NCBI GenBank assembly: GCA_963833835.1 | Contig: CAWHZI010000008.1 | Coordinates: forward strand, 992,001-1,056,000 | Source of the DNA: Bog-532 sp963833835 | GTDB taxonomy: Bacteria; Actinomycetota; Actinomycetes; Streptosporangiales; Streptosporangiaceae | DNA length: 64,000 bases | Direction: 5' to 3' | Shown here: piece by piece, positions 42,124 through 50,518 of the stretch | Layout of the letters: every line of letters begins with the position of its first letter | Position numbering within the stretch: position 1 is the first letter of the stretch | Program-made: the position numbers and the translations under genes | Notes under the pieces: generated by a model | What the model saw: the letters and a program-made list of their open reading frames with translations, nothing else | The model's database searches: none | What the model was told of the DNA's origin: nothing

Positions 42124-44574
42124 TCAATCCGGGGCGGAGGGGCGGAGAAGCCGGGAAGGCGCCGTCGTCGCGTTATCGCGGCTGAGCTCGAACACGGTCC
42201 TGTCACCCACGCTCAGGTTGCGAACGTCGTCGCGGACCGCCGCCCTCACCGAGCGGCTCCCGCCCTCGGCGTGCAGGGACAGCGTCAGCTGGTCGCGGGT
42301 CAGCGTCACCTCGATCGGGGTCTGCCGGAACTGCATCGAGAACGACAGGCCGCCGAGTTGGCCCGGGAGCCGGGGATCGAAGCACAGGACGCCATCGCTG
42401 ATATAGGTGCCCGCGTAGCTGCGCTGCACAAGGTCGAGCGTCCCCGCCATGACACCCATATGGATGCCTTCCTTCGTCGTGCCACCCTGAACGTCCTCGG
42501 CATCGCTGCGCAGCGCGACCAGGAACCGTTCCCATGAGCTCTCCGGGTCGATGGCGGCGAGGACCCCGGCATGGGTGACGAAACTCAGCGTGGAGCCGTG
42601 CGAGGTGCGCCGGTCGTAGTATGCGACGTTCCGCGGCACCGTGTCGAGACTGTAGCCGTACCCGAGCCGCCCGAAAATCTCGCGTAGCTCCTCGTCCCGG
42701 AACAGGAAGAACAGCATCACCGTGTCGGCCTGTTTGGTGACTTTGTAACGGTTGGGATCCTTACCCTCCGCATGCAAGATCCGGTCGAGCCGCTGGATGT
42801 TGCCGTACTTGGCCCGGTACGCATCCCAGTCCAGCTCCTCAAGGTCCCCATAGCCCTCAAACTGGCTGATGATCCCGTCGTCGTGGAACGGGACAAACAT
42901 CCGGCGGCTCATGTCCCGCCACACCGTCAGCTCGTCGTCGCCGATGCCCAGCCGCTCGCGCAACTCCTCCGCTCGGCTCGAGGGGAGCAACGCCAGCAGC
43001 TTGCCAGCGACATCGCACAGCCAGGCCACAAAAACGTTGGTGTACGCGTTGTTCCGCAGGCCGCCGTCGGCCGCATCCGGGTACTTGTCGTGGAACTCGT
43101 CTGGGCCCATCACGCCGTGGATCTCGTAACGCTCGCGCTCGGGATTGAAGTGCGCGATGGACGCCCAGAAACGGGCGATCTCGAGCATCATCTCCGCGCC
43201 GTAGTCACGCAGGAACGCCTGGTCATCCGTGGTCTGGTAGTACTGCCAGATGTTCCAGAAGATCGCCGCGTTGACGTGCCGCTGGTTGTGGCTGAGGTCC
43301 GGCTCCCAGAGGCCGGAAACGGGGTTGAGGTGGACCCGCTGTGTCTCCTCAGTTCCCTCGCTGCCGCTCTGCCACGGGAACATCGCGCCCCGGAATCCTG
43401 CCCCCCGCGCCGCCTCCCGGGCCTCGCCCATCCGGCGGTAGCGATACATCAGCAGCCCTCGCGTGACCTCCGGCAGGCGGACGTTGAAGAACGGGAACGC
43501 GTAGAGTTCATCCCAGAACACGTGCCCGCGATAGGCCTCGCCGTTCAGGCCGCGGGCGGGCAGGCCGGCGTCCAGGTCGGCGGTGTTCCGGGAGCAGACC
43601 TGCAGGACATGCGCGATATGCAGTCGCAGCAGCAGCTGGACGCTCTCCTCCCCGGACACTCGCACGTCACATACCCGCCACAGCTCCTCCCACGCCGCGG
43701 CGTGCCGCTCGAACGAGGCGGCGAAATCAGCGTGCCGCGCCACGGATGTGGCCGCCTTCACCAGCGTGTCGCTGACCGCCGGGTCCCGGGATGTGTAGAA
43801 CGTCACCATCTTCTCGATCTGCGTCGCCTCGCCCTGGCTTACGTCGAAGGCCAGGACCTGCTGGATGTAGTCCTCCATCTGGTAGAGCCGCCGCTCGACC
43901 TGAATTGGCCGATCGCCGCGGAACACGCGGGCGCGGGCTGCATGGCTGACGTACAGGTTCGACTGCCGGGTCTCGGTCTTCAGCGCGATAACCTCAGGCC
44001 CGAGCGTCCGCGGGCCCACAGGGTTTAGGTGGCGGCCCTCCAGCTGCCGGTAGCGGGCGACCCCGGCGTTGCTCACCCGGCCGTCGATCGCCGTGACCAC
44101 CTCGACGCGCCCCGACCAGTTCCCCGGGACGAGCGTCCACTCGATCCCTCCGTGATGGGCGCCGGCCATGCTAACGAAGCGGCGGCTGTGCAGCGTCGTC
44201 TCACGGCCCTCATGATCACGGAACGAGAGGTGGCGGATCACAGTCGCCAACCGCATGTCAAGTTCATGGCGGTAACCGAGCAGCTCCACGTCAGCGAGGC
44301 GGATCACGTCCCCGCCCTCGATACGCAACTGGAGGACCAGCCAGTTCGGCAGGTTGACAAGGTCCTCGTTGAGTACGGGCAGCCCGCCCAGGATCGTCGT
44401 CTCGCGGTTGTAGCCGCCATGCACGTAGGTGCCGGGATAGTGCACGCCGTCGGCCTCCTCCCACTCGGCCGCGCCGCGTGCGCACAAGTAACCGTTGCCC
44501 GTCGAGGTCAGCGCCTCGCGAATGCCCTCCGCCCCGGGATCAAAGCCGTCATATGCGAACAAGAAACCGTCCAC
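42124..44574 (-). CDS. GH65 glycoside phosphorylase/hydrolase
   Basis: The product has about 816 residues, the usual GH65 size. The N-terminal beta-sandwich shows FDPGAEGIREALTSTGNGYL. The barrel has NGEAYRGHVFWDELYAFPFF and GVMGPDEFHDKYPD with the catalytic Glu. The phosphate-binding part has KQADTVMLF and TSHGSTLSFVTHAGVLA, which favours a phosphorylase acting on maltose, trehalose or kojibiose over a hydrolase. GTG 44574 is chosen for AGGAGG 4 bases upstream; ATG 44661 would add 29 residues. The kinase gene lies 180 bases upstream on the same strand. No sugar transporter or phosphoglucomutase is near, so the pathway is incomplete here. Confidence 0.85.
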   Translation of the reverse strand: MDGFLFAYDGFDPGAEGIREALTSTGNGYLCARGAAEWEEADGVHYPGTYVHGGYNRETTILGGLPVLNEDLVNLPNWLVLQLRIEGGDVIRLADVELLGYRHELDMRLATVIRHLSFRDHEGRETTLHSRRFVSMAGAHHGGIEWTLVPGNWSGRVEVVTAIDGRVSNAGVARYRQLEGRHLNPVGPRTLGPEVIALKTETRQSNLYVSHAARARVFRGDRPIQVERRLYQMEDYIQQVLAFDVSQGEATQIEKMVTFYTSRDPAVSDTLVKAATSVARHADFAASFERHAAAWEELWRVCDVRVSGEESVQLLLRLHIAHVLQVCSRNTADLDAGLPARGLNGEAYRGHVFWDELYAFPFFNVRLPEVTRGLLMYRYRRMGEAREAARGAGFRGAMFPWQSGSEGTEETQRVHLNPVSGLWEPDLSHNQRHVNAAIFWNIWQYYQTTDDQAFLRDYGAEMMLEIARFWASIAHFNPERERYEIHGVMGPDEFHDKYPDAADGGLRNNAYTNVFVAWLCDVAGKLLALLPSSRAEELRERLGIGDDELTVWRDMSRRMFVPFHDDGIISQFEGYGDLEELDWDAYRAKYGNIQRLDRILHAEGKDPNRYKVTKQADTVMLFFLFRDEELREIFGRLGYGYSLDTVPRNVAYYDRRTSHGSTLSFVTHAGVLAAIDPESSWERFLVALRSDAEDVQGGTTKEGIHMGVMAGTLDLVQRSYAGTYISDGVLCFDPRLPGQLGGLSFSMQFRQTPIEVTLTRDQLTLSLHAEGGSRSVRAAVRDDVRNLSVGDRTVFELSRDNATTAPSRLLRPSAPD

Positions 44575-44754
44575 GACACCTCCTGCCGGCCTAGCCGCCT
44601 TCGCGGTCACCGACGGCGGGCCGGCCGCGCCGAAGGTGTACCCATTCCACTGGTTCTGCATGTGCCCGACGGAGGCGCCAATGGATACGGCCCCCAGCGC
44701 GGCAGCGAAGCCGTCCTCGATGATCAGCCAACCGGAATCCGTACCGCCGGGAGT

Positions 44755-45768
44755 TCAGGAAAGTTCCTCCTGCGGTCGAGGGCCGTACGCCGCAAGGAGC
44801 TGCCGCTCGGTTTCCTCTCGTGACAGGTAGACGTTCAGTTCCGCGCCGGTGCAGCGCTGAGCGCCCATCGCGTTCCCGTACTGGCAGGCCACGATGTAAT
44901 CCCGGTAGGCGAGGTAGCCGTAGGCCAGCCCCGCGGCGAACGAGTCGCCGGCACCGGTCGTGTCCACGACATGCTCCACCTCGATGCGATCCACGAACTC
45001 CTCGGCGATCCCGCCGGAGTCGTCCCGGCAGAAGACCACGCAGCCGCGCTCATCAAGGGTCACGCATACCGCCCCGACACCGCGGTCCAGGCAGTGACGT
45101 GCTAGGTCGCGCAGTTCTTCATCGCCCAGCCGGGGCGGATCAGCCGTCACCTCCACCGATTGGGCGAGCCACGCCGAGCTCGCTTCGTCAAGGTTCATCT
45201 TCAGGATGTCGATGTACGGAAGCCATACGTCCCGGTCGGCCCACACCCGCGGATGGCGCTTGCCGCTGCGGGTCAGCGTAATTGCAGGGCCGTGGGCGTC
45301 CAGCACCACGGTTGCCCGGCTGTGCTCCTTGATGTGCCGCAGCGTCGGCTGCCCCACCTCGTAGTCCGTGATCGGGACACAGACGAACACATCGGCGTCG
45401 AGCACCTGGTCGACGTCGGCCGGCAGGATCGGGTTCATGAAACTCGCCTGCCGCTCGACGCGACGATTCTGGTCAACATAGCGCAGCTCAACGACGTCCC
45501 CCTGGTCGGCCGCCGACGTTATACCGGAGGTGTCGATATTCGGGAAGGATCCCAGGATCTGCTTGACCGGACCCTCGTCTCGCTGACGGACGTGTGATAT
45601 CGGGACGATCGTGTCGCCAGCATCCAGCAGAGCCGAGAGGGCAACCGCCGTATATATGACGCATCCGTACTTCTCGAACCGCTCACCGGCATGGGTCACC
45701 ACTTGGTCGCGAGGGATCGGCCCCAGCACCGCAACCTTACGACTCCCCCGGCTTTTCATGTCATTCAT
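44755..45768 (-). CDS. PfkB/ribokinase-family sugar kinase
   Basis: The product has 337 residues. Near the C-terminus VVDTTGAGDSFAAGLAYGYL is the PfkB signature 2 with the catalytic Asp and anion hole. KVAVLGPIPRDQVV opens the fold and LDAHGPAITLTRSGKRH and ILKMNLDEASSAWL match the substrate-lid and ATP regions. GGAGG lies 9 bases before the ATG at 45768. It probably phosphorylates a sugar released by or related to the GH65 reaction; PfkB enzymes act on fructose, ribose, nucleosides or sugar phosphates, and the sequence does not decide. Confidence 0.85.
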   Translation of the reverse strand: MNDMKSRGSRKVAVLGPIPRDQVVTHAGERFEKYGCVIYTAVALSALLDAGDTIVPISHVRQRDEGPVKQILGSFPNIDTSGITSAADQGDVVELRYVDQNRRVERQASFMNPILPADVDQVLDADVFVCVPITDYEVGQPTLRHIKEHSRATVVLDAHGPAITLTRSGKRHPRVWADRDVWLPYIDILKMNLDEASSAWLAQSVEVTADPPRLGDEELRDLARHCLDRGVGAVCVTLDERGCVVFCRDDSGGIAEEFVDRIEVEHVVDTTGAGDSFAAGLAYGYLAYRDYIVACQYGNAMGAQRCTGAELNVYLSREETERQLLAAYGPRPQEELS

Positions 45769-45987
45769 TCACGGACACCTCCGGCGACATGCGCTCATAT
45801 GGTCCTCCAGCTAGTCAACAACACGCCGTCTGACAATTGCAGCCCAGGCCAGTGGCGTTGGCCAACACTTGAGAGTTGTGCGCCCAGGTCCGGCTCGGCG
45901 ACCCTGGGCGCCTGGCCGAGCGCCCGGTTCACCCTGGCGGCGCCATGCAGGGCGGCCTGAACTTCCCTAACACGGAAGAGGTCGCGG

Positions 45988-46113
45988 CGTCTGATCTCGT
46001 GGCGGTACACGGTCTCAGGGACCGACGTGTTGCTGGGCCCAACCAGATCGCTGATGTCCTCGAGCCGGACATCGTAAGCGCTGAGGATGGGCACGAAGCA
46101 GTGCCATAGCGCG
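45988..46113 (-). pseudogene. Third integrase fragment
   Basis: ILSAYDVRLEDISDLVGPSN and PETVYRHEIRRRD match the tyrosine region of the integrase at 17964 (HDVRLEDISDLVGHSSTSVTETVYRHEIR). Flanking parts are lost: it runs into unrelated sequence at about 45988 and stops 6 bases from the asparagine synthetase stop. No att core adjoins it. It is a scar of another element or of a rearranged copy. Confidence 0.82.
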
Positions 46114-46118
46114 CGGGG

Positions 46119-47693
46119 TCAGCGCACCGTCCGCCGCCGCAGGGCACCAACGGCGTTCCAACGCAGCGCCCCGGCCAGGTCGCGGGCGTGCTCGGTCATC
46201 GAGTAGTCGGGCTGGCTGTCTACGTCGCGCAGGGCCCGGTCCAGGTCCAGCCCGTGCTGTTCGAGGACGATCGAGAAGTCTCGCCGCATCGGGCCGAGCT
46301 GGTCATAGCCAAACGAGCGGTAGATGCGCGGGAACTGGGACCGGTAGAGCCGGACCCGTTCATGCAGGCCCGATGAGTGCGAGAGCGGGTTCTTCGGCCG
46401 CTTCCGTACGTACTCCGGCAGGATGTCGGCGAAAGCGTGCCGCAGGATCCACTTGTCCTGCCCGTCGTGCTGCTTCAGCTCAATCGGCAGCCGCATGGCT
46501 AGCCGGACCAGCGCGAGATCGAGGAAAGGCACCCGGGTTTCCACCCCCTGGCCCATGCTGGTGCGATCCACCCGCTGCAGCTCGGTCCGCCCCAGGTTGT
46601 GCAGCTTGTGCTGGAACAGCCGCTGCCGCAGAACCGGATCGGGCTGCCGGTACATCTCATAGCCGCCGAACAGCTCGTCCGAACCATCGCCGCACAGCAC
46701 GACCTTGACGCCGCGGCGGTGCACGTGGTCGAACAGCCGCCGGGAGATGACCGCGTTGATGATGTCGCCGTACTCGGTCAGCTCGGACATCCGGATGGCC
46801 TCCCGGACGTCGGTGTACCGGATGCTGCCCGGGGCCAGTTCAATGACCTCGTGCTCGACGCCGAGGTCGCGAGTCACCCGGCGGGCGTACGCCACGTCGT
46901 CGCTATCGGGTGCCCCGATCGTGAACGCCACACAGTCCGGGTGCTGGTCCCGCACGTGCAGCAAGGTCAGCGTGCTGTCCAGGCCACCGGAGAAGATGAC
47001 GCCCACGGTCAGGTCAGTGTCCAGCCGGACCCGGATGCTGTCCTCCACCGCGGCCCGGACCAGCCGGGTCGCCTCGACCGGATCGGTGATGGGCTCATCG
47101 CCGTCGCCGATGGTCAGCAGGTCAACGTACGCGCTGACGGCGGGATCGGTGTCCGGGGCGCCCCAGCCGTGATGGCCGGGCGGGACTTCGCTGATCCGGC
47201 CGCCCGCCGGGACCAGCGCCTTGAGCTCGGATGCGACGTGCAGATGACCGTGCTGCCGGGACCAGTAGAGCGGTTTGACCCCTAGCGGATCGCGGGCCAG
47301 GTAGACCCGGTCCCCGGCCCGGTCGGCCACCGCGAACGCGAACTCGCCGCGCAACTGGTGCACTGCCTGGTCGCCCCATTCGAGGAACGCTTCCAGGACC
47401 ACCTCGGTGTCGCTATCGCTGCGCAGCTCGTGGCCGCGGGCGGCCAGGTCGGCCCGCAGCTCCCGGAAGTTGTAGATCTCGCCGTTGTAGCAAACCGCCC
47501 ACCGGCCGTCCGGTGACTGCCACGGCTGGACCGCCCGTTCCCGGTCGACGATCTTCAGCCGCTGGGTGCCGAGCAGGTGCCGGTCATCGCTGAGCGTCTC
47601 GCGGACATCACCGCGCGGTGCGATCGCGTTCAGCATCTGGTCGAACAAACCCGTATCCGGAGCCGGCCCCACGATCAGGGCGATACCGCACAT
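46119..47693 (-). CDS. Asparagine synthetase (glutamine-hydrolysing)
   Basis: The product has 524 residues. Met-Cys at the start (MCGIALIVGP) is the class II glutaminase nucleophile after removal of Met, with CYNGEIYNFRELR and SDSDTEVVLEAFLEWG completing that domain. The synthetase domain has the PP-loop VIFSGGLDSTLTLL near residue 245 and VVLCGDGSDELFGGYEMYR. GAGAGG stands 8 bases upstream of ATG 47693; the frame upstream is noise antisense to the M15-like gene. It makes asparagine, or like LtsA-type AsnB relatives amidates peptidoglycan diaminopimelate; the adjoining M15-like gene makes that second option worth considering. Confidence 0.88.
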   Translation of the reverse strand: MCGIALIVGPAPDTGLFDQMLNAIAPRGDVRETLSDDRHLLGTQRLKIVDRERAVQPWQSPDGRWAVCYNGEIYNFRELRADLAARGHELRSDSDTEVVLEAFLEWGDQAVHQLRGEFAFAVADRAGDRVYLARDPLGVKPLYWSRQHGHLHVASELKALVPAGGRISEVPPGHHGWGAPDTDPAVSAYVDLLTIGDGDEPITDPVEATRLVRAAVEDSIRVRLDTDLTVGVIFSGGLDSTLTLLHVRDQHPDCVAFTIGAPDSDDVAYARRVTRDLGVEHEVIELAPGSIRYTDVREAIRMSELTEYGDIINAVISRRLFDHVHRRGVKVVLCGDGSDELFGGYEMYRQPDPVLRQRLFQHKLHNLGRTELQRVDRTSMGQGVETRVPFLDLALVRLAMRLPIELKQHDGQDKWILRHAFADILPEYVRKRPKNPLSHSSGLHERVRLYRSQFPRIYRSFGYDQLGPMRRDFSIVLEQHGLDLDRALRDVDSQPDYSMTEHARDLAGALRWNAVGALRRRTVR

Positions 47694-47715
47694 ACCAATT
47701 CCTCTCCCGGCCGCG

Positions 47716-48648
47716 CTAGCGGCCGGCCAGCTGGGCATCGTAGGCGGCCTGAAGCTCGCCGCGGGCGCGGGGGCTGACGCACAGGTGCCACACCTGGCCC
47801 TCGTCAATGACGTTGATCTGGCCCGCCTCCTGCCGTTCCAGCAGCAGCCGGGCCAGCGCCCCGCCCCGGTCAAAGCGGCGGAACCACTGCATCTCCACGT
47901 CGCAGGCGTACCCGGCACAGTGTGAGCTGGGCAGGACGGCAGCGTAGCCGAGAGACCGCAGCCGGTGCTGATGCTCGGCGCTCCGGACCAGGCTGGTGAC
48001 CCACAGCCGGGGCGTGCCGGCGGGCAGCGCCGTGGCCAGGTCCCGGGCCAGCTCGTTGAGCAGCGCGACGACCACCGGGCGCGACCGGGTGAACCGCAGG
48101 CCCGCCGTCCGCGGCTTCAGGTCCGGCAAGGCCTGCCGCCGGGCCCAGTCCCGGGCCCGGCCGGCCAGCCCGGCCGGCTGCTCACGGTACTGAAACCCGA
48201 GCGCGGCGGCGGCCTTCAGCGGGGGCAGATCGACCAGCTCGGCCGACTGGGTGACGTCGGCATCGGCGCCGAAAGGCATGGTTTCGCCCCACCACATGGT
48301 GTCGATCTGGGAGAGCAGGATGATGCGGGCGAAGGACCATACGTCGCCGGTACCACGGTCGCTGGGCCGGAAGCGGCCCAGCTCAGCGGCCAGGTACTCC
48401 GCAGCCGCGCCTGCCCCGCCGCTCAGCTGGGACAGCACCGGCGCAAACTCGCGGTGGACGAGACGCTCGCCGACGAACGCGCCTACCGCGGAAGGCTCGG
48501 CCGAGCCAAGCGTCCTGCTCGCCTCCGTCACCAGGTCATCGACGGCGGCCCGGTACCCAGCCAGCTGGGCCTCCGGCGCGATCAGTGCGCCCGGGCCTGG
48601 GAAGTCCGGCTCCGCGCGCTGACTCGCAGGCCTGGAGTGCTTGCCCAT
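47716..48648 (-). CDS. DUF5715/M15-like putative peptidoglycan-binding protein
   Basis: The product has 310 residues. A helical N-terminal two-thirds (LKAAAALGFQYREQPAGLAG) precedes an M15 (VanY)-like domain: RLWVTSLVRSAEHQHRLRSL, SSHCAGYACDVEMQW with SxHxxGxAxD zinc ligands, and EGQVWHLCV with the last His. It lacks a signal peptide, starting MGKHSRPASQRAEP. The M15 family removes D-Ala from peptidoglycan; the exact substrate here is not known. The 22-base spacing to the asparagine synthetase suggests one operon. Confidence 0.7.
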   Translation of the reverse strand: MGKHSRPASQRAEPDFPGPGALIAPEAQLAGYRAAVDDLVTEASRTLGSAEPSAVGAFVGERLVHREFAPVLSQLSGGAGAAAEYLAAELGRFRPSDRGTGDVWSFARIILLSQIDTMWWGETMPFGADADVTQSAELVDLPPLKAAAALGFQYREQPAGLAGRARDWARRQALPDLKPRTAGLRFTRSRPVVVALLNELARDLATALPAGTPRLWVTSLVRSAEHQHRLRSLGYAAVLPSSHCAGYACDVEMQWFRRFDRGGALARLLLERQEAGQINVIDEGQVWHLCVSPRARGELQAAYDAQLAGR

Positions 48649-48930
48649 GTCCTCCCCCTGGCACCGGACCTGTCCCTCGTCGCGGCGGCGCGATCATGGC
48701 CCACCAGAGCCCAGCGGGATGCGCCGTCGCCGCACGCCGGGCACCATTGTGTATCACTGCGACCCGATGCATCCGCAAACACGCCAAGAATCCACTGTGT
48801 GCTCTGCGCCGCGTGGTGAAGGCGATGACACACTCCGGCACGCACGCCCAGCCAGATCAACCCGTTCTGCGCACCCCCGGGCGGATCCGGTCAGTGAGGC
48901 GTCCGCCCCAGGGAGGACCACTCTCGTTGC
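48649..48930. other. Non-coding stretch before the right end of element B
   Basis: Leader of the M15-like gene on the minus strand; no gene, hairpin or repeat could be supported in the 282 bases. Confidence 0.4.
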
Positions 48931-49109
48931 GGGAGCCAGGAACGGGAGCCAACGCCTATCGACTCCTCCAGACTGACCCCGACGCCATTAGGGCGTTGTT
49001 GCAGGTGAGAGGCTCCGCGGCCGACTCCCTCAGACCTGGTCAGACGGGCGTTCCTGCCTGGGGTCAATGGGTCGCGGGTTCAAATCCCGCCGTCCCGACT
49101 GGTCAGAGG
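48931..49109. repeat. Right end of element B with attR at 49064-49109
   Basis: The last 46 bases repeat the 3' end of tRNA-Pro with one mismatch to attL (TCAATGGG for TCAAGGGG). The preceding 130 bases match the right end of element A. Beyond 49110 the sequence becomes unlike either element and the chromosomal P450 region begins. Confidence 0.9.
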
Positions 49110-49181
49110 CAACTTGAGATCATGAAGTTGAACTCTGAGTTACTAATTGAGTGACTACACGTTAGATCGGGCCTGCGGGAT

Positions 49182-50426
49182 TCAGAACGCGACCGGCAGG
49201 CTGTTCAGCACGCGGGAGTTGGCCTTGCGAATGTCCCAGTCCGGCTCGCGATCGACGAGCCGGAGGTCCGGCATCCGCTCGAGAACCGATCGGAACACGA
49301 TCTCACCCTCGGTGCGGGACAGCGGCGCACCGACGCAGAAGTGGATGCCCTGGCCGAAGGCGAGGTGTCGATTCGGGGTGCGCCAGATGTCGAAGCGGTC
49401 CGGTTCGGCGAACTGGTCCGGGTCGCGATTCGCGGCGCCGAGCATTTGGAATGCCGTCTGGCCGGCGCGCAGCGTGCGCCCGCGCAGTTCGGTGTCGCGC
49501 GTGATGACCCGTGGCTGTCGGGCGACCGGGCTCTCGTAGCGCAGGATCTCCTCGATGGCCGGGATCACGAGATCGTGATTGGCGCGTAGCTCTGCCCATT
49601 GCTCGGGGTGGCTGAGCAAGGTGAAAAAACCGTTCCCGACGAGCGAGGTCGTCGTCTCGTGCCCGGCGGTGAGCAAGGTGATGCCGGTGTTGACGATCTC
49701 GTCGTCGGTCAGTGCCTCGAGCCCGCCACCGGGTACGGCCATCAGGCTCACGAGATCCTCACCGGGATCGCGACGACGCCGTTCGATCAGGTCGACCAGG
49801 TAGGTCCGTGCCTCCGCCAGGGCCTGCTGCGCGGCCAGCAGCACGGCGAGCGGAGGTTTGTTGACTCCCTGGAAGGCGAGCAACCGGTCGGCCCAGCGGC
49901 CGAAGGTCGGTCCGTGGGAGGCCGGGACACCGAGCAGCTGCGCGAGCACCGTGACCGGAACGGCGAAGGCCAGGTCGTTGATGACCTCCATCGTCCCCCG
50001 CTCGACGGCCCGGTCGAGCAGGCCGTCCACAATGGCCTGGATCTGCGGACGCATCGCGGTGATCACTCGCGGGGAGAGCGCGCGCAGGACGAGGCGGCGC
50101 AGGCGCGTGTGATCCGGCGGATCGGAGTGCAGCAGACCCTTGGTGCGGTAGTGCGCTTCGAAGCCGGCCAGCTCCATCCGCTCGTCGGCGGGCAGGTGCT
50201 CGGCCGCCTTGCCCAGGCGCCCTTCGTTCGAGTAGGCCGGGACGTCCTTGAAGCCGGTAACGACGTCGTCGTAGCGGGTGAGCAGCCAGCCTCCGATCGA
50301 GTCACTCCAGTGCACCGGGTCGGTCTCGCGCAGGTGCGCGAGGGCCGGATAGGGGTCGCGAACGAAAGCGGGCGACACGAGGTGGTCCTCGAGCTGGCGC
50401 GAACCGGTCGAGGCTGGTCGCTGCAT
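49182..50426 (-). CDS. Cytochrome P450
   Basis: The product has 414 residues and all hallmarks of a class I bacterial P450: I-helix LLTAGHETTTSLVG near 240, ExxR in AIEEILRYESPV, and the haem loop HLAFGQGIHFCVGAPLSRTE near 350 with the Cys ligand. It hydroxylates an unknown substrate using ferredoxin from elsewhere. ATG 50426 is chosen because GAGGTG precedes it and the family N-terminus begins there; the open frame upstream covers the divergent promoter. It is divergent from the hydratase gene over an inverted repeat. Confidence 0.9.
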   Translation of the reverse strand: MQRPASTGSRQLEDHLVSPAFVRDPYPALAHLRETDPVHWSDSIGGWLLTRYDDVVTGFKDVPAYSNEGRLGKAAEHLPADERMELAGFEAHYRTKGLLHSDPPDHTRLRRLVLRALSPRVITAMRPQIQAIVDGLLDRAVERGTMEVINDLAFAVPVTVLAQLLGVPASHGPTFGRWADRLLAFQGVNKPPLAVLLAAQQALAEARTYLVDLIERRRRDPGEDLVSLMAVPGGGLEALTDDEIVNTGITLLTAGHETTTSLVGNGFFTLLSHPEQWAELRANHDLVIPAIEEILRYESPVARQPRVITRDTELRGRTLRAGQTAFQMLGAANRDPDQFAEPDRFDIWRTPNRHLAFGQGIHFCVGAPLSRTEGEIVFRSVLERMPDLRLVDREPDWDIRKANSRVLNSLPVAF

Positions 50427-50475
50427 CGTCACCTCGTGTGTGGTCAGATGTACGGGCGCGCAGATCGCTAATAGT

Positions 50476-50498
50476 GTATTGTCAACAAGTAACAATAC
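50476..50498. promoter_or_regulatory. Inverted repeat between the P450 and hydratase genes
   Basis: GTATTGT (50476-50482) and ACAATAC (50492-50498) flank 9 bases in an A+T-rich patch of the 92-base divergent region. It is placed to control both genes; the regulator is not adjacent. Confidence 0.6.
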
Positions 50499-50518
50499 GC
50501 AACCATGCGGGAGGCGCC

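Noticed and set aside
42772..44028. 418-codon plus-strand frame opposite the GH65 gene
   Set aside because: Shadow of GH65; no motif and no ribosome site.
46119..47693. Lasso-peptide cyclase
   Set aside because: The protein keeps the full N-terminal glutaminase (MCGIA) and no precursor or leader peptidase gene is nearby.
41713..49109. Possible extra tRNA-Pro genes at 41713 and 49064
   Set aside because: Only the T-arm and acceptor 3' half are present; the D-arm and anticodon arm are missing, so they are att copies.
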